Shown: positions 18,532 to 27,470, numbered from the stretch's first letter. The stretch: 64,000 nt of DNA from Salinibacter ruber DSM 13855 (GCF_000013045.1 NC_007677.1:2790001-2854000), one strand, 5' to 3'. Program-made: numbers and translations. Notes: generated from the sequence alone by a model not told the origin.

Positions 18532-18609
18532 CGATGCCGGGAACCGGCTGGACGCTATGCACCGGATCGTCGGTCGATATCCCTCCTGATAACAACCACC
18601 ACGAATCGT

Positions 18610-19956
18610 ATGCCGGAGTCTTCTGCGAACCAGGAGGAACTGGAGCGTACGCTCGGGCTGGTCCCCGCCCTGGCCATCGGCACCGGGACCATGGTCGGGG
18701 CCGGCATCTTCGTGTTTCCGGGGCTCGCGGCAGGCAGGGCCGGGCCGGCGGCCATGCTCTCCTTCGCCATCGGGGCCGTCATCGCCCTGCTGGTGGCCCT
18801 GCCCACGTCCGAACTCGCTACGGCCATGCCCGAGAGCGGTGGGGGATACTTTTTCGTCTCCCGCGCCCTCGGCACCCTCCTCGGCTGCATGGTCGGCGTC
18901 GGGCAGTGGCTGGGCCTGATCTTCGCCTCGGCGTTCTACCTGATCGGCTTCGGGCACTACCTGTCCGACCTGGCCCGCGAGTTGGGCGTCACCCTCCCCC
19001 TTCCCGTGGTGGGCCTGGCCTTCGGCATGGGCATTCTCCTGACGGGCGTCAGCGTCACGGGGACGGAGAACACGGGCGACCTGCAGAACTGGATCGTGGG
19101 CAGCCTGCTCGCCATCCTCGCGGGCTTCCTCGGCCACGGCGGGCTGGATGCGCTCGGCGTCTTCGGGCGGCAGCAGACGCCGGAGGCATTCTTCCCGTAC
19201 GGCACCATGCCCGTCTTGACCACCGCGGCGCTGGTGTTTACCTCCTACCTCGGCTTCGTGCAGATTGCCACCGTGGCGGGGGAGATCAAGGCCCCGAGCC
19301 GAAACCTGCCCCGGTCGATGATTGGAAGCGTGCTGCTCGTGGGGACGCTCTACGTGCTCACGATCTTTATCAGCACCAGCCTGCTAGGCAGCGAGTCCCT
19401 CGCCGAGATGGGGGAAACGGCCGCCGTGAACGTGGGGCGCAGCATCGCCGGGACGTTCGGCGCCGCGGCCCTCCTGGGCGGCGGGCTGCTCGCCACGCTG
19501 TCGAGCGCCAACGCCTCCATCCTGAGCGCCTCCCGCTCCATCTACGCCCTGAGCCGGGATGAGCTCGTGCCGAGCCAGGTCGAGCGCATCAACCGGCGGT
19601 ACCGCACGCCGCACGTGGCGCTGCTCCTGACCGGCGGAATCATCGTGGCCCTCATCCTCTTCGGGCGCGTGGAGGTGCTGGCCGAGGTCGCCTCGCTGCT
19701 GCACCTCTTCATGTACGGCCTCATCTGCGTGGCCCTCCTCGTCCTTCGGCAGTCGCCCCCCAGTGGGTACCAGCCCTCCTTTCGGTGCCCCGGATATCCG
19801 GTCGTGCCCGTCCTCGGCGCCCTCACGAGCTTCGGGCTCGTGGCCTTCATGAACCCGCTGTCGATTGCAATCGGGGGCGGGATCCTGCTCGCCACGGCAG
19901 GATGGTACCTCCTCTACGCGCGTGCCGTCACCATTTCTGAGATCTCGTCGTCATGA
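18610..19956 (+). CDS. APC-family amino-acid permease
   Basis: 448 residues, 12 predicted membrane segments, APC signature LAIGTGTMVGAGIFVFPG in TM1, then LPTSELATAMPESGGGYFFVSRALG and EIKAPSRNLPRSMIGS. It lacks any C-terminal regulatory domain, but the next gene, a two-domain Usp protein, starts inside its stop codon (ATGA overlap at 19953-19956). The pair therefore appears to be an unfused version of the permease-Usp fusions at 13852 and 35819. Substrate unassigned. Confidence 0.88.
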   Translation: MPESSANQEELERTLGLVPALAIGTGTMVGAGIFVFPGLAAGRAGPAAMLSFAIGAVIALLVALPTSELATAMPESGGGYFFVSRALGTLLGCMVGVGQWLGLIFASAFYLIGFGHYLSDLARELGVTLPLPVVGLAFGMGILLTGVSVTGTENTGDLQNWIVGSLLAILAGFLGHGGLDALGVFGRQQTPEAFFPYGTMPVLTTAALVFTSYLGFVQIATVAGEIKAPSRNLPRSMIGSVLLVGTLYVLTIFISTSLLGSESLAEMGETAAVNVGRSIAGTFGAAALLGGGLLATLSSANASILSASRSIYALSRDELVPSQVERINRRYRTPHVALLLTGGIIVALILFGRVEVLAEVASLLHLFMYGLICVALLVLRQSPPSGYQPSFRCPGYPVVPVLGALTSFGLVAFMNPLSIAIGGGILLATAGWYLLYARAVTISEISSS

Positions 19957-20717
19957 GCTCGATTACGCCGCCGTCCTCCATTCTCGTGGACGTGGAACTG
20001 CCCGAACCGGAGTCGTTGTCGCCGGCACTCATCGACGCACTGTCGCCCCTGCGCGTGGTCCTCCTCGGGTGGTTTTCGGTGCCGGAGCAGACGAGCCCGG
20101 CCCAGGCGCGGGACCAGTTCGGCGCCGAGGCCGAGGACACGCTCGGCGCGGCGGCGCGGCGGTTCGAAGAGGCCGGGGCGGAGGTCACCACGCGCCTCGT
20201 GTTTACGGGCGACGAGCTGGACACCATCAGTCGGGTGAGCGTGGAGGAGTCCTGCGACGCCGTGCTGATTCCCGGCCCGGTGGAGCAGTTGCGCCGCGTC
20301 CTCGTGCCGCTGCGCGGGATCCAGAACGTGCGGGAGATCGCCCCCTTCGTCGCCGACCTCTGCCAGGACGGCACCGCCCGGGTGACTCTCCTCCACATTC
20401 TCGAAGGAGACGAAACGACCGCCGCCTCGCGCGAGGACGTGCTGGAGCCCGCCGCGGAGAGGATGCGGAGCGCCGGCATCGAAGCGGGCCTGCTGGAACT
20501 CAATTCCGTGGCCGCCGACAGCCCGGCCGACACCATCGTGGAGTGGGCCGGCGAGCACGACCTCGTGGTGCTGGGCGAGACCCAGCCCTCGGTCCGAGAG
20601 GTGCTCTTCGGCACGATGCCGGAACAGATCGTAGAGGCCGTTAACGTGCCGATCATCGTGGTACGCCACGGGGAGGAGGCGGCCGAAATGGCCGAGCGGG
20701 CCACCCAGGCAGACTGA
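19953..20717 (+). CDS. Tandem universal stress protein (two Usp domains)
   Basis: 254 residues with no membrane segment. A degenerate N-terminal Usp domain (about 8-110, starting SSILVDVELPEPES, ending DAVLIPGPVEQLRR) precedes a better one (about 111-243: RVLVPLRG, VTLLHILEG, DLVVLGETQPSVREVLFG, PIIVVRHG). The second has only part of the G-x2-G-x9-G ATP motif. The ATGA overlap with the permease gene implies translational coupling and a common function, probably as cytoplasmic regulator of that carrier. The C-terminus is acidic and polar. Confidence 0.85.
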   Translation: MSSITPPSSILVDVELPEPESLSPALIDALSPLRVVLLGWFSVPEQTSPAQARDQFGAEAEDTLGAAARRFEEAGAEVTTRLVFTGDELDTISRVSVEESCDAVLIPGPVEQLRRVLVPLRGIQNVREIAPFVADLCQDGTARVTLLHILEGDETTAASREDVLEPAAERMRSAGIEAGLLELNSVAADSPADTIVEWAGEHDLVVLGETQPSVREVLFGTMPEQIVEAVNVPIIVVRHGEEAAEMAERATQAD

Positions 20718-20811
20718 TGTGAAGAGAGAACAAGGCGCGTCCCGTTGACCGTTCCACCCCGAGGGACGTGCGGACCGGGCCCCTTGTCACAGGACGATTG
20801 GGGGCGGGCCG

Positions 20812-21474
20812 CTATCCTCGCAGCAGCCGCATCACCTCCTCGATGACGTCCGGCTCGGCGGCCACGATGTAGCGTTGGCCGGCCTTCATCACCGTGTCGG
20901 CCCGGGCCACGCGCGCCCCCTCCACGTCGCTCACCACGAGACTGCCTTCCGGGAGGCTGATCTCGTCCAGCACTTTGCCCACCACCGGCGCGTCCTCCCC
21001 GATGCGCACCTCCGCGATGTCGAGCACCCCCATGGCGTGCTCCAGCGAGCGCACATCCCCGGACAAAATGGCGTTGACCGCCAGCAGCGCACTGGCCCGC
21101 CGCGGATAGATCACCGCGTCGACGAGCTCGGCGTGGGCGTTGCCCGTCTCGGCATCGGTCCGCATCACGGTGTGGAGGTCCGGGTTCATCCGTTGGCCGA
21201 TCATGCACACGGCGAGGTTGGTCAGCGGATGGTCCGACATCGCCGCCAGAACGTCGGCCTGTTCCGGCCCGGCCTGCTGGAAGATCTCGGGCAGGGTCGC
21301 GTCGCCCTCGATGATGGTCGCCACGTACTCGTCGGCAATTTCCTGACACCGGTCGGGGTCGCGTTCGATGACGACGACATCGTGCCCGCGCTCGTCGAGA
21401 AATTCGGCCGTGCGAAAGCCAACCTCGCCGCCGCCGGCGATAATGATGCGAAGGTCTTTTCCGGATACGCTCAT
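20812..21474 (-). CDS. trkA: TrkA-family RCK protein (short, KtrA-like)
   Basis: A 220-residue cytoplasmic regulator that binds nucleotide and gates a potassium transporter. Residues 8-125 are an RCK_N Rossmann domain with GGGEVG (14-19) and the acidic ribose-binding VVVIERD. Residues about 140-218 are TrkA_C (VRIGEDAPVVGKVLDEISLPEGSLVV). There is one RCK unit, about half of E. coli TrkA. It lies 28 bases downstream of an APC permease gene on the same strand, so it is probably co-transcribed with it. Which membrane partner it serves is unclear. Confidence 0.88.
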   Translation of the reverse strand: MSVSGKDLRIIIAGGGEVGFRTAEFLDERGHDVVVIERDPDRCQEIADEYVATIIEGDATLPEIFQQAGPEQADVLAAMSDHPLTNLAVCMIGQRMNPDLHTVMRTDAETGNAHAELVDAVIYPRRASALLAVNAILSGDVRSLEHAMGVLDIAEVRIGEDAPVVGKVLDEISLPEGSLVVSDVEGARVARADTVMKAGQRYIVAAEPDVIEEVMRLLRG

Positions 21475-21502
21475 GGGGGAGCAGGAATCGATGAGAGAGG
21501 GA

Positions 21503-22864
21503 TTACGCCCCGGCCGCCTCCGTTTCCGTCCGGCGCCACTGCAGTGCCGCGTACACGAGACCGCCGATTGCGATCCACCCCACCCCCAGCACCAGCGTGT
21601 ACGGGTCGTCGCGGAGCAGGAAGTAGGCGAGCACGAGGTTTAACACGATGGCGAGGATGGGGATGGCCGGGTAGAACGGCATCTCGAAGGGGCGGCGCAT
21701 GTTGGGGCGCCGGTTGCGCAGGCGGATGACGCTCCAGTTGACCACCACGAACGAGACGAGGAAGAAGAGGCTCGACACGCGCCCCACCTGCTCGATGGGC
21801 AGGAAGACCACGCTTCCGAGCATCACGGCGGCGCTCACGACGACGGCCGCGAGGGGGGTGCCAAACCGCGCACTGATCTGGCCGAGGGGATTCGGAAGTT
21901 GATCCTCCCGCCCCATCGCGAACACGACCCGGCTGGACGCGATGACGACGGCGTTGAGGGCACTCACCGTCGAAAAGACGGCACCGAAGACGATGAGCGC
22001 GGCGCCCTCCCCCAGCAGCGGAATCGTCGGCATGAAGCTCGTCGCGGCCTCCGCGATGCCCGTTTCGCCGGCCCGCCCGAGCTCTTCGGCCCCGAGCGTG
22101 CCGATGGCCACCCATACGACGATCAGATAAATGGCCACCGTGGCAACGAGGCTGATAAAGATCGCCTTCGGGATGTTCTCCCGGGGGTTTTCGACCTCTT
22201 CGGTGACGGTGGCGATGAGGTCGTACCCCTCGAAGGCGATGAACGTGAGGCCCATCGCCTTCAATATTGCGACCGAGGAGTCGTCCTTCGCGAAGAACGG
22301 CTCGAAGTTGCTCCCCTCCACGGCAAAGGCGCCAAACCCGGCGAAGACGAGCAGGATGATGATCTTGATGATGGTGACGACGGTCTCCGCCCCGCCGCTG
22401 GCTTCCGTGGAGACGGCGTTGAGCAGGGCAAAGAGGCCGACCACCGTCAGGGCGTACAGAATGTGCCACACGGGCCCCGTGGGCAGCCCCGCCCAGTACA
22501 GGTGGACGAACTCGACGAAGTTGGAGGAAAACCCGAGCGCGTAGAGCGCCCCCGCAATCATGTAGGCAAACGAGAGCATCCACCCCATGAGAAACGAGGT
22601 CGGCCCCGAAAAGACCTCTCGGACAAACACGTACCCGCCGCCGCTCTTCGGAATGGCACTCGCGAGCTCCGCGTACGAGATGCCCGTGAGGACCGTCACC
22701 ACCCCGTTGAGTGCAAAGACCAGGATGGCCGCCGGCCCCGCAATCTCCGCGGCCAGTCCCGTAAGAACGAAGATGCCCGCCCCAATCATGGCCCCCATCC
22801 CCACCATCGTGGCGTCGAGAAGCCCCAGGCGTGCCGTTGGAGATCGGTCCCCTGACTGAGCCAT
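21503..22864 (-). CDS. APC-family amino-acid permease
   Basis: 453 residues with 12 membrane segments. Landmarks are MVGMGAMIGAGIFVLTG (TM1), YAELASAIPKSGGGYVFVRE, FIAFEGYDLIATVTEEVENP and FEMPFYPAIPILAIVLN. The pattern is that of the cationic-amino-acid / amino acid-polyamine group of the APC superfamily. The start is ATG 22864 (MAQSGDRSP). It is followed by trkA after 28 bases; coupling of amino-acid and K+ transport through a shared RCK protein is an inference from that arrangement. Confidence 0.88.
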   Translation of the reverse strand: MAQSGDRSPTARLGLLDATMVGMGAMIGAGIFVLTGLAAEIAGPAAILVFALNGVVTVLTGISYAELASAIPKSGGGYVFVREVFSGPTSFLMGWMLSFAYMIAGALYALGFSSNFVEFVHLYWAGLPTGPVWHILYALTVVGLFALLNAVSTEASGGAETVVTIIKIIILLVFAGFGAFAVEGSNFEPFFAKDDSSVAILKAMGLTFIAFEGYDLIATVTEEVENPRENIPKAIFISLVATVAIYLIVVWVAIGTLGAEELGRAGETGIAEAATSFMPTIPLLGEGAALIVFGAVFSTVSALNAVVIASSRVVFAMGREDQLPNPLGQISARFGTPLAAVVVSAAVMLGSVVFLPIEQVGRVSSLFFLVSFVVVNWSVIRLRNRRPNMRRPFEMPFYPAIPILAIVLNLVLAYFLLRDDPYTLVLGVGWIAIGGLVYAALQWRRTETEAAGA

Positions 22865-23190
22865 GATTGGAGCTTTCTTTCAACATGAAATGCAAATCCC
22901 CAACAGCGGGAGGGGCCGGGCGGTTTGGGGCGTACGCCGCATGTCCGTAACGGAGTCGTCATTCCGGCGGCCATTGGGGGCGAGAGCCGGGCCCGTTTGG
23001 CGATGATCTACAACGTATCGGGGAGCGAGGCGGACGACAACAACGATTCTTCGGATCAATCCGGCGCGTGAGTGCTGAAAGGAGAGTCCCGATGACGACC
23101 TCAATCAGGCCTCCGAGGGCCTCCCTGAAACGCAGCTCCGCACCGGCCGGCGCCTTGGAGGAATTCCCAGGAAGACAAGAGGTTCTTCTC
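22865..23190. promoter_or_regulatory. Divergent intergenic region, APC permease / DUF3124 lipoprotein
   Basis: 326 bases between divergent starts. No gene is supported and no strong palindrome was seen; it must contain both promoters. AT-rich patches near 22865-22895 are candidates for the permease promoter. Confidence 0.4.
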
Positions 23191-23805
23191 ATGCGGTTTC
23201 CGTCTCCGCCTCGTCGGCTGACACTTCCACTGGTCCTCGTTCTGGTCGGGGCGCTTTGCGCGTGTGGGCCCTCCGACCGGGATGCGAATATCGAGCCGCC
23301 TGCCTCCCACCTCGACAGTCTGCCGACGGCCCCCTCCTCGTCCCCCAGCAACCGGGGAGCACCGACGACGCGCGTCCGGAGCCAGACGCTCTACGTGCCC
23401 GCCTACTCTCACATTTACGTCCGGGATGCCCAGCGGTCCATGAACCTGGCGACGACCCTTAGCATCCGCAACACGAGCCCGGATCGCCCTCTCGTCTTGT
23501 CAACCATCGACTACTACGACAGCAGCGGCGAGTACGTGCGTGCCTACCTCGACACGCCCCGCACCCTGAAGCCGCTCGCCTCCACGTACGTCGTGGTGGA
23601 CACGGACGACATCCGGGGCGGCGTGGGGGCCAACTTCATCGTGCGGTGGCACGCGAAGCAGCCGGTCGCGCCGCCCGTTGTGGAGACGCTCATGATCACC
23701 GGCGCCAACACACAGGGCATCTCGTTCCGGTCTGCCGCCCGCGTGCTGCGTGAAGAGCGCATCCCTGCGGATACGAGCAGGCACCGCTCCGACGCAGACT
23801 TGTGA
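23191..23805 (+). CDS. DUF3124 lipoprotein
   Basis: 204 residues from ATG 23191, chosen because it starts a lipoprotein signal (MRFPSPPRRLTLPLVLVLVG, then LCAC). After a polar linker (about 30-65) the DUF3124 core begins: LYVPAYSHIYVRDA, LATTLSIRNTSPDRP, IDYYDSSGEYVRAYLD, GGVGANFIVRWHA and MITGANTQGISF. DUF3124 proteins are periplasmic or envelope beta-sandwich proteins of unknown function. It interrupts the run of transport genes and converges on the channel gene at 23947; a link to ion transport is only positional. Confidence 0.82.
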   Translation: MRFPSPPRRLTLPLVLVLVGALCACGPSDRDANIEPPASHLDSLPTAPSSSPSNRGAPTTRVRSQTLYVPAYSHIYVRDAQRSMNLATTLSIRNTSPDRPLVLSTIDYYDSSGEYVRAYLDTPRTLKPLASTYVVVDTDDIRGGVGANFIVRWHAKQPVAPPVVETLMITGANTQGISFRSAARVLREERIPADTSRHRSDADL

Positions 23806-23946
23806 GTCCCGCCGGGCCGACGGAGGCCCTTCCGAGGGACCCGGTCGGGGCTCCTGTATGCCTCGTCGCCCCCCGCCCCCGTCCTGCCCGGCAAAAAGAT
23901 GTGTTCGGTCGGACAGGCTCCCTCGGCGGGACGCGAACGGTCCTCG

Positions 23947-25581
23947 CTACTGGAGAAAGCGCTCTTCGAAGCGCTGCACCCCCTCGTCCGTGCCCACGAC
24001 GACGAGCTCGTCGTCCGCCTCAACCACGAACGCCTCGGGATCGAGCGACGTGATCACGTCCCCGTCGCGCACCGTCGCGACGACGGTACAGCCCGTGCGG
24101 GCCCGCACATCTTCTCCGGCGAGCGTGCGCCCGGCCAGGCGGCCCGCCGGGAGGCGCACCACGTCAATCTTCGTCCGGAACGAGAGGACCTCTTCCCGCT
24201 CCAGGACGGTCGCGGCCATCATCCGCCCGCTGATGGACGCGAGGGACTGCACATAGTCCGCGCCGGCCCGGTAGATCTTCCGCACGTTTTCCTCTGCGTT
24301 CGCGCGGGCAACGATGTGCGCAGCGGGATTGGCGTCCCGCGCGATGAGTGTGGCGAACAGGGTGGTCGTGTCGTCGTCGAGATCGATCATGATGGCGTCG
24401 GCCGTTCCGGCATCGGCCTCTTTGTACACCCCGGGATCCCGGGCGTCGCCCACGACATCTACGTCCGGGCGATCCTTCGCGTCGACGATCGTCACCCGGG
24501 CCTCCGTGTCGGCCAGCACGTCGACCGCCGCCTGGCCGGACTGTCCGTACCCGACGACGATGACACGCTGCCGCTTCCGCAGCTGAAGCGTCGAGCTGTC
24601 TTCGCGCCGCAACGCCTGGATGCGGTCGGGGCCCCCGGATACGAGGAGGCGCGCCCGGCAACTGACGGTGGTACTCGGGCCGACGGGGCTCTCGAACGCG
24701 CCGTCGAACCAGGCGCCAATCACATCAATTCCGAAGCGCTCGCGCAGCCGGAGCTCGCCGATCGTCTGGTCGCAGAGCGGGCTTCCCGGCTCAATGTCGA
24801 GCTCGGCAACCTCCAGGTCCTCGCCGATGCCGATCGTCGTATCCTCCGCCATGCGGAGCAGGAACGGGATCTCCCCGGCCAGCCCCTTGCCCAGCAGCTG
24901 ACGCGGGGAGAGCACACGGTCGGTTCCCGCCATCCGGTGGTAGGGTTCGAGCGCCTCGTCTTCGATGACGGCCACGGTCTGAACCTCGTCGCTGATTTCG
25001 CGCGCGGAAAGAATCACGCTCGTGTCCACCTCGTCCCGCCCGTCGACCACCAGCGCCGAGGCGGCCTGGAGGTCAACGCCCTCGAGCGCCGATACCGACT
25101 CCGGATCCCCGTGCACGACCGGGTACCCGTCGACGTGAAGCGTCCGGGCCCGCTCGCGACGCGGCTCAAGGAGGATGTACTCCCGGCCCTGTGCCTCGAG
25201 CTCATCGATCAGCGCCTCAATGCGGGGCGTGTGGGGCGCAAGCACGACGTGATCCGACCCGGAAAACGTCTCCGGCGGGCGGTGCTCGAAGGCATCTTGC
25301 AGCACCGGCACGGCAAACAGCGGGATGGCGAGAAAGACAAACAGCACCCCCGTCAGGTTCATGAAGAGCACCATCGCGTTCATCTGTGGGCTCGACCAGG
25401 GGGCGTGGCTCCCAAACCCCGCCGTCGTGATTGCCTCGATCACCACCTGCAGTGCCTGGATATACATCACCGACTGATCCTCGTACACCGCCATGCCCCA
25501 CTGGTACACGAAGGCGTACGTTAGGAGCGTCATCGCCACGACTCCCGTCGCCGCCGCAACACGTCGCTGCCAGTCATTCAT
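23947..25581 (-). CDS. Two-TM potassium channel with two RCK domains
   Basis: 544 residues. TM1 11-31 and TM2 67-95 enclose a pore loop with the filter T52-T-A-G-F-G57, a variant of the usual T-V-G-Y-G. Two RCK units follow: RCK_N at about 109-225, whose loop lacks the glycine motif (HVVLAPHTPR), with TrkA_C at 250-320, and a second RCK_N at 338-450 with an intact GYGQSG (344-349) and TrkA_C at 465-542. This is the MthK/Kch plan with both RCK modules in one chain. Haloarchaeal homologues with similar filters are known to me only as 'TrkA domain/potassium channel' annotations. Predicted role: ligand-gated K+ release or uptake. Other ion selectivity is possible given the filter change. Confidence 0.85.
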   Translation of the reverse strand: MNDWQRRVAAATGVVAMTLLTYAFVYQWGMAVYEDQSVMYIQALQVVIEAITTAGFGSHAPWSSPQMNAMVLFMNLTGVLFVFLAIPLFAVPVLQDAFEHRPPETFSGSDHVVLAPHTPRIEALIDELEAQGREYILLEPRRERARTLHVDGYPVVHGDPESVSALEGVDLQAASALVVDGRDEVDTSVILSAREISDEVQTVAVIEDEALEPYHRMAGTDRVLSPRQLLGKGLAGEIPFLLRMAEDTTIGIGEDLEVAELDIEPGSPLCDQTIGELRLRERFGIDVIGAWFDGAFESPVGPSTTVSCRARLLVSGGPDRIQALRREDSSTLQLRKRQRVIVVGYGQSGQAAVDVLADTEARVTIVDAKDRPDVDVVGDARDPGVYKEADAGTADAIMIDLDDDTTTLFATLIARDANPAAHIVARANAEENVRKIYRAGADYVQSLASISGRMMAATVLEREEVLSFRTKIDVVRLPAGRLAGRTLAGEDVRARTGCTVVATVRDGDVITSLDPEAFVVEADDELVVVGTDEGVQRFEERFLQ

Positions 25582-25778
25582 GGTCTGGTCGGGTTGGCCT
25601 CATCCCCGGCGGCGCGCCCCCAGCCGGACGGATGTGAGCAGTGAAAAAGCCTAGCGTGGTGGAGACGAGCAACCGTTCTCGATCACGACCCGAATCCGTA
25701 CGGGGCCGATCGCTCCACGAGCCCGTATCCGGCCCGGCCCACACCGTCTCTGCGACCACAGAAGGTCGGCCCTCTCGG

Positions 25779-26459
25779 CTACTCCGCCTCCTCCGCCGTG
25801 GCGCTGGCCAGGTCGGCGACCTTTTCAATCGCCTCGTCCGTCCCCGCCAGAATTAGGGTGTCGGTGTGCCGAAGTGTATCGTCCGGATTGGGGGGTACGA
25901 TCATGTCGTCGATCGTCGTCTCGTGGATGCCCACGACCGATACGCCGTACTCGGCCCGCACGTCGAGTTCGCGGAGCGTGTGGCCCCGCCACTCCTCCGG
26001 CACCACCAGCTCCTGCACACTGAGGTTGCGGCCCATCCGCACGTAATTGACGACCCCCTTTTCCGAAATGCGGCTGGCCAGGTTGAAGGCCGAGTCGCGC
26101 TCCGGGAAGACCGCCTCGGTTGCGCCGAGCTGCCGCATGATGCGGGCGTGGTTGTCCGAAATGACCTTCACGTAGACAACGTCCACCCCCAGATCCTGCA
26201 GCGCCATCGTAGCCAGGATGCTCGCCGTGATGTCGTCGCCGGTGCTCACGACGGCGGCATCCGCCGCCTCCGCGCCAATTTCCTCCAGCGTGGCGGCCTC
26301 CCGCCCGTCCCCCACCGCCGCGCGGGAGCAGTGCGGCGCGATGTCGTCGACGGCCTGCTCGTCGACGTCCACGGCGATGACATCGTGGCCGTGGCTGTAC
26401 AGCGCCTCCGCAACACTGGCCCCGAAGTTGCCAAGGCCTACGATGACGAACCGATGCAT
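25779..26459 (-). CDS. ktrA: KtrA-type RCK regulatory subunit
   Basis: 226 residues from ATG 26459 (MHRFVIVGLGNFGASVAEAL), the start at which the Rossmann domain begins; the open frame extends upstream without support. RCK_N with GLGNFG (8-13) and VIAVDVDEQAVD, then TrkA_C at about 140-215. The sequence style (HRFVIVGLGNFG, IMRQLGATEAVFPER) is that of KtrA, the peripheral subunit of Na+-dependent KtrAB. The ktrB gene lies upstream on the same strand, but an IS1-family element now separates them. Confidence 0.9.
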   Translation of the reverse strand: MHRFVIVGLGNFGASVAEALYSHGHDVIAVDVDEQAVDDIAPHCSRAAVGDGREAATLEEIGAEAADAAVVSTGDDITASILATMALQDLGVDVVYVKVISDNHARIMRQLGATEAVFPERDSAFNLASRISEKGVVNYVRMGRNLSVQELVVPEEWRGHTLRELDVRAEYGVSVVGIHETTIDDMIVPPNPDDTLRHTDTLILAGTDEAIEKVADLASATAEEAE

Positions 26460-26646
26460 AGGGTGTAGAAGTCGGTGTTGAAGCAGATCCGAGTAGGGGC
26501 GAACGGGCCGTAATGTTGTTGCTACGAGCCGGACGAATGGATGATGCGTGCGAGGTGATGCCCGACGCGGGACACGGGACTGGACGGTCGGTGCTCCCCC
26601 ATTCCGCCCGGCCTGCCGTTGAGCTGTGGCAGGACGGCAGGCCCAA

Positions 26647-26654
26647 GACATTTC
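26647..26654 (+). repeat. Left target-site duplication of the IS1-family element
   Basis: GACATTTC immediately precedes the left end of the insertion sequence and is repeated exactly at 27463-27470. Confidence 0.9.
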
Positions 26655-26676
26655 GGTAGCGGCTCAACACGTAGTG
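26655..26676 (+). repeat. Left inverted repeat of the IS1-family element
   Basis: Starts GGTAGCGGCTCAAC and matches the inverted right end at 8 of the first 8 positions and about 15 of 22 overall. Confidence 0.85.
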
Positions 26677-26728
26677 GAGCTCTCTGTTTTAATGATGTCG
26701 CTCTTGGCTCACCAGTCCATCCAGTCCG

Positions 26729-27007
26729 ATGATCAAAGAGACCCATGAGTGTAGGGAGTGCGGCTCCTCGAACATTATCAAAAACGGCCACAGCGCGAGC
26801 GGCTCTCAGCAATACCACTGCAAGGATTGTGGGGCCCATAAGGTGCTCGATCCGGAGCCGCGGGGCTATTCCGAGGAGGAGAAAGAGAAGATTCTCCGGG
26901 CTTACCGTGAACGCGGGTCAAAACGAGCAATCAGTCGCATTTTTGGGATCAGTCGCAATACTCTGAACCGGTGGCTTGAAAAAAGGGACACGAAGCCGAC
27001 TCAGTAG
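26729..27007 (+). CDS. insA: IS1-family InsA (zinc-ribbon and helix-turn-helix DNA-binding protein)
   Basis: 92 residues. A CxxC-x13-CxxC-like zinc ribbon is visible (C8-R-E-C11 and C31-K-D-C34), typical of IS1 InsA, followed by a helix-turn-helix (SKRAISRIFGISRNTLNRWL, about 63-82). InsA alone represses transposition and binds the ends; the frameshift product InsAB' is the transposase. Near codons 83-85 (gaa-aaa-agg) the run of six A (26979-26984) permits -1 slippage into insB'. Without slippage translation ends at TAG 27005-27007. Confidence 0.92.
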   Translation: MIKETHECRECGSSNIIKNGHSASGSQQYHCKDCGAHKVLDPEPRGYSEEEKEKILRAYRERGSKRAISRIFGISRNTLNRWLEKRDTKPTQ

Positions 27008-27447
27008 CTGAGGGCCTCCGGCCAGCCAGGGACAACGACACCCTTGAACTCGACGAATGCTGGACATACGTCCGAAAACGGTCGAACAAACGGTGGCTCT
27101 GGGTCGCTCTATGCCGTCGAACTCGACAGGTCGTAGCATTTGTGATCGGAGACCGCTCGGCAAAAACCTGCGCACGGCTCTGGAGCCGGATTCCGGAGGG
27201 CTACCGGAAAGGCCGAAGTTTCAGCGACTTCTGGAAGTCCTATCGCCCAGTTTTTGAAGACGATTCCAGCCATCGGCAGGTCGGAAAGTCCAGTGGCGAG
27301 TTGGCACATGTGGAACGGTTTTTTGGGCGACTGCGGCAAAAGCTGGCACGGTACGTCCGTCGGACGCGAGCGGCCTCCCAGTCAGAACGAATGCTCCATC
27401 TGACGACAAAACTGTTCGTGGAGTGGTACAACGAAGCCATCACTTAA
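26980..27447 (+). CDS. insB: IS1-family InsB' catalytic frame, read through a -1 frameshift from insA
   Basis: This frame is closed by TGA at 26977-26979 and opens exactly at the A6 run, so it is best expressed by -1 slippage on AAA, giving ...WLEK then KGHEADSVAEG. The protein carries the IS1 DDE residues in context: LELDECWTYV (first Asp), AFVIGDRSAKT (second Asp) and LAHVERFFGRLRQ (Glu). It ends FVEWYNEAIT and TAA at 27445-27447, inside the right inverted repeat. The downstream ATG at 27142 would lose the first catalytic Asp, so it is not the functional start. The frame has no internal stop, so the element looks active or recently active. Confidence 0.88.
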   Translation, partial: KKGHEADSVAEGLRPARDNDTLELDECWTYVRKRSNKRWLWVALCRRTRQVVAFVIGDRSAKTCARLWSRIPEGYRKGRSFSDFWKSYRPVFEDDSSHRQVGKSSGELAHVERFFGRLRQKLARYVRRTRAASQSERMLHLTTKLFVEWYNEAIT

Positions 27448-27462
27448 CATCGACCCGCTACC
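27441..27462 (-). repeat. Right inverted repeat of the IS1-family element
   Basis: Read on the minus strand from 27462 it begins GGTAGCGGGTC, matching the left end. The insB' stop codon lies within it. Confidence 0.85.
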
Positions 27463-27470
27463 GACATTTC
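27463..27470 (+). repeat. Right target-site duplication of the IS1-family element
   Basis: GACATTTC, identical to 26647-26654; 8 bp is within the range known for IS1-family insertions. Confidence 0.9.

Larger units (their letters stand above)
26655..27462 (+). mobile_element. Complete IS1-family insertion sequence (808 bp)
   Basis: Both ends are visible: imperfect inverted repeats starting GGTAGCGG at 26655-26676 and, inverted, 27441-27462 (about 15 of 22 positions match). They are flanked by the perfect 8-bp duplication GACATTTC. IS1-family ends begin GGTA/GGTR and the elements are about 700-900 bp, which fits. Inside are insA and an insB' frame joined by a -1 frameshift at an A6 run. Base composition is clearly less GC-rich than the neighbours. 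All features needed for transposition appear present. It lies between ktrB and ktrA, transcribed against them. Confidence 0.93.

Noticed and set aside
27142-27447. InsB as an independent gene from ATG 27142
   Set aside because: That start omits the first catalytic Asp (LELDECW); the A6 run and the frame opening at 26980 favour frameshift expression.
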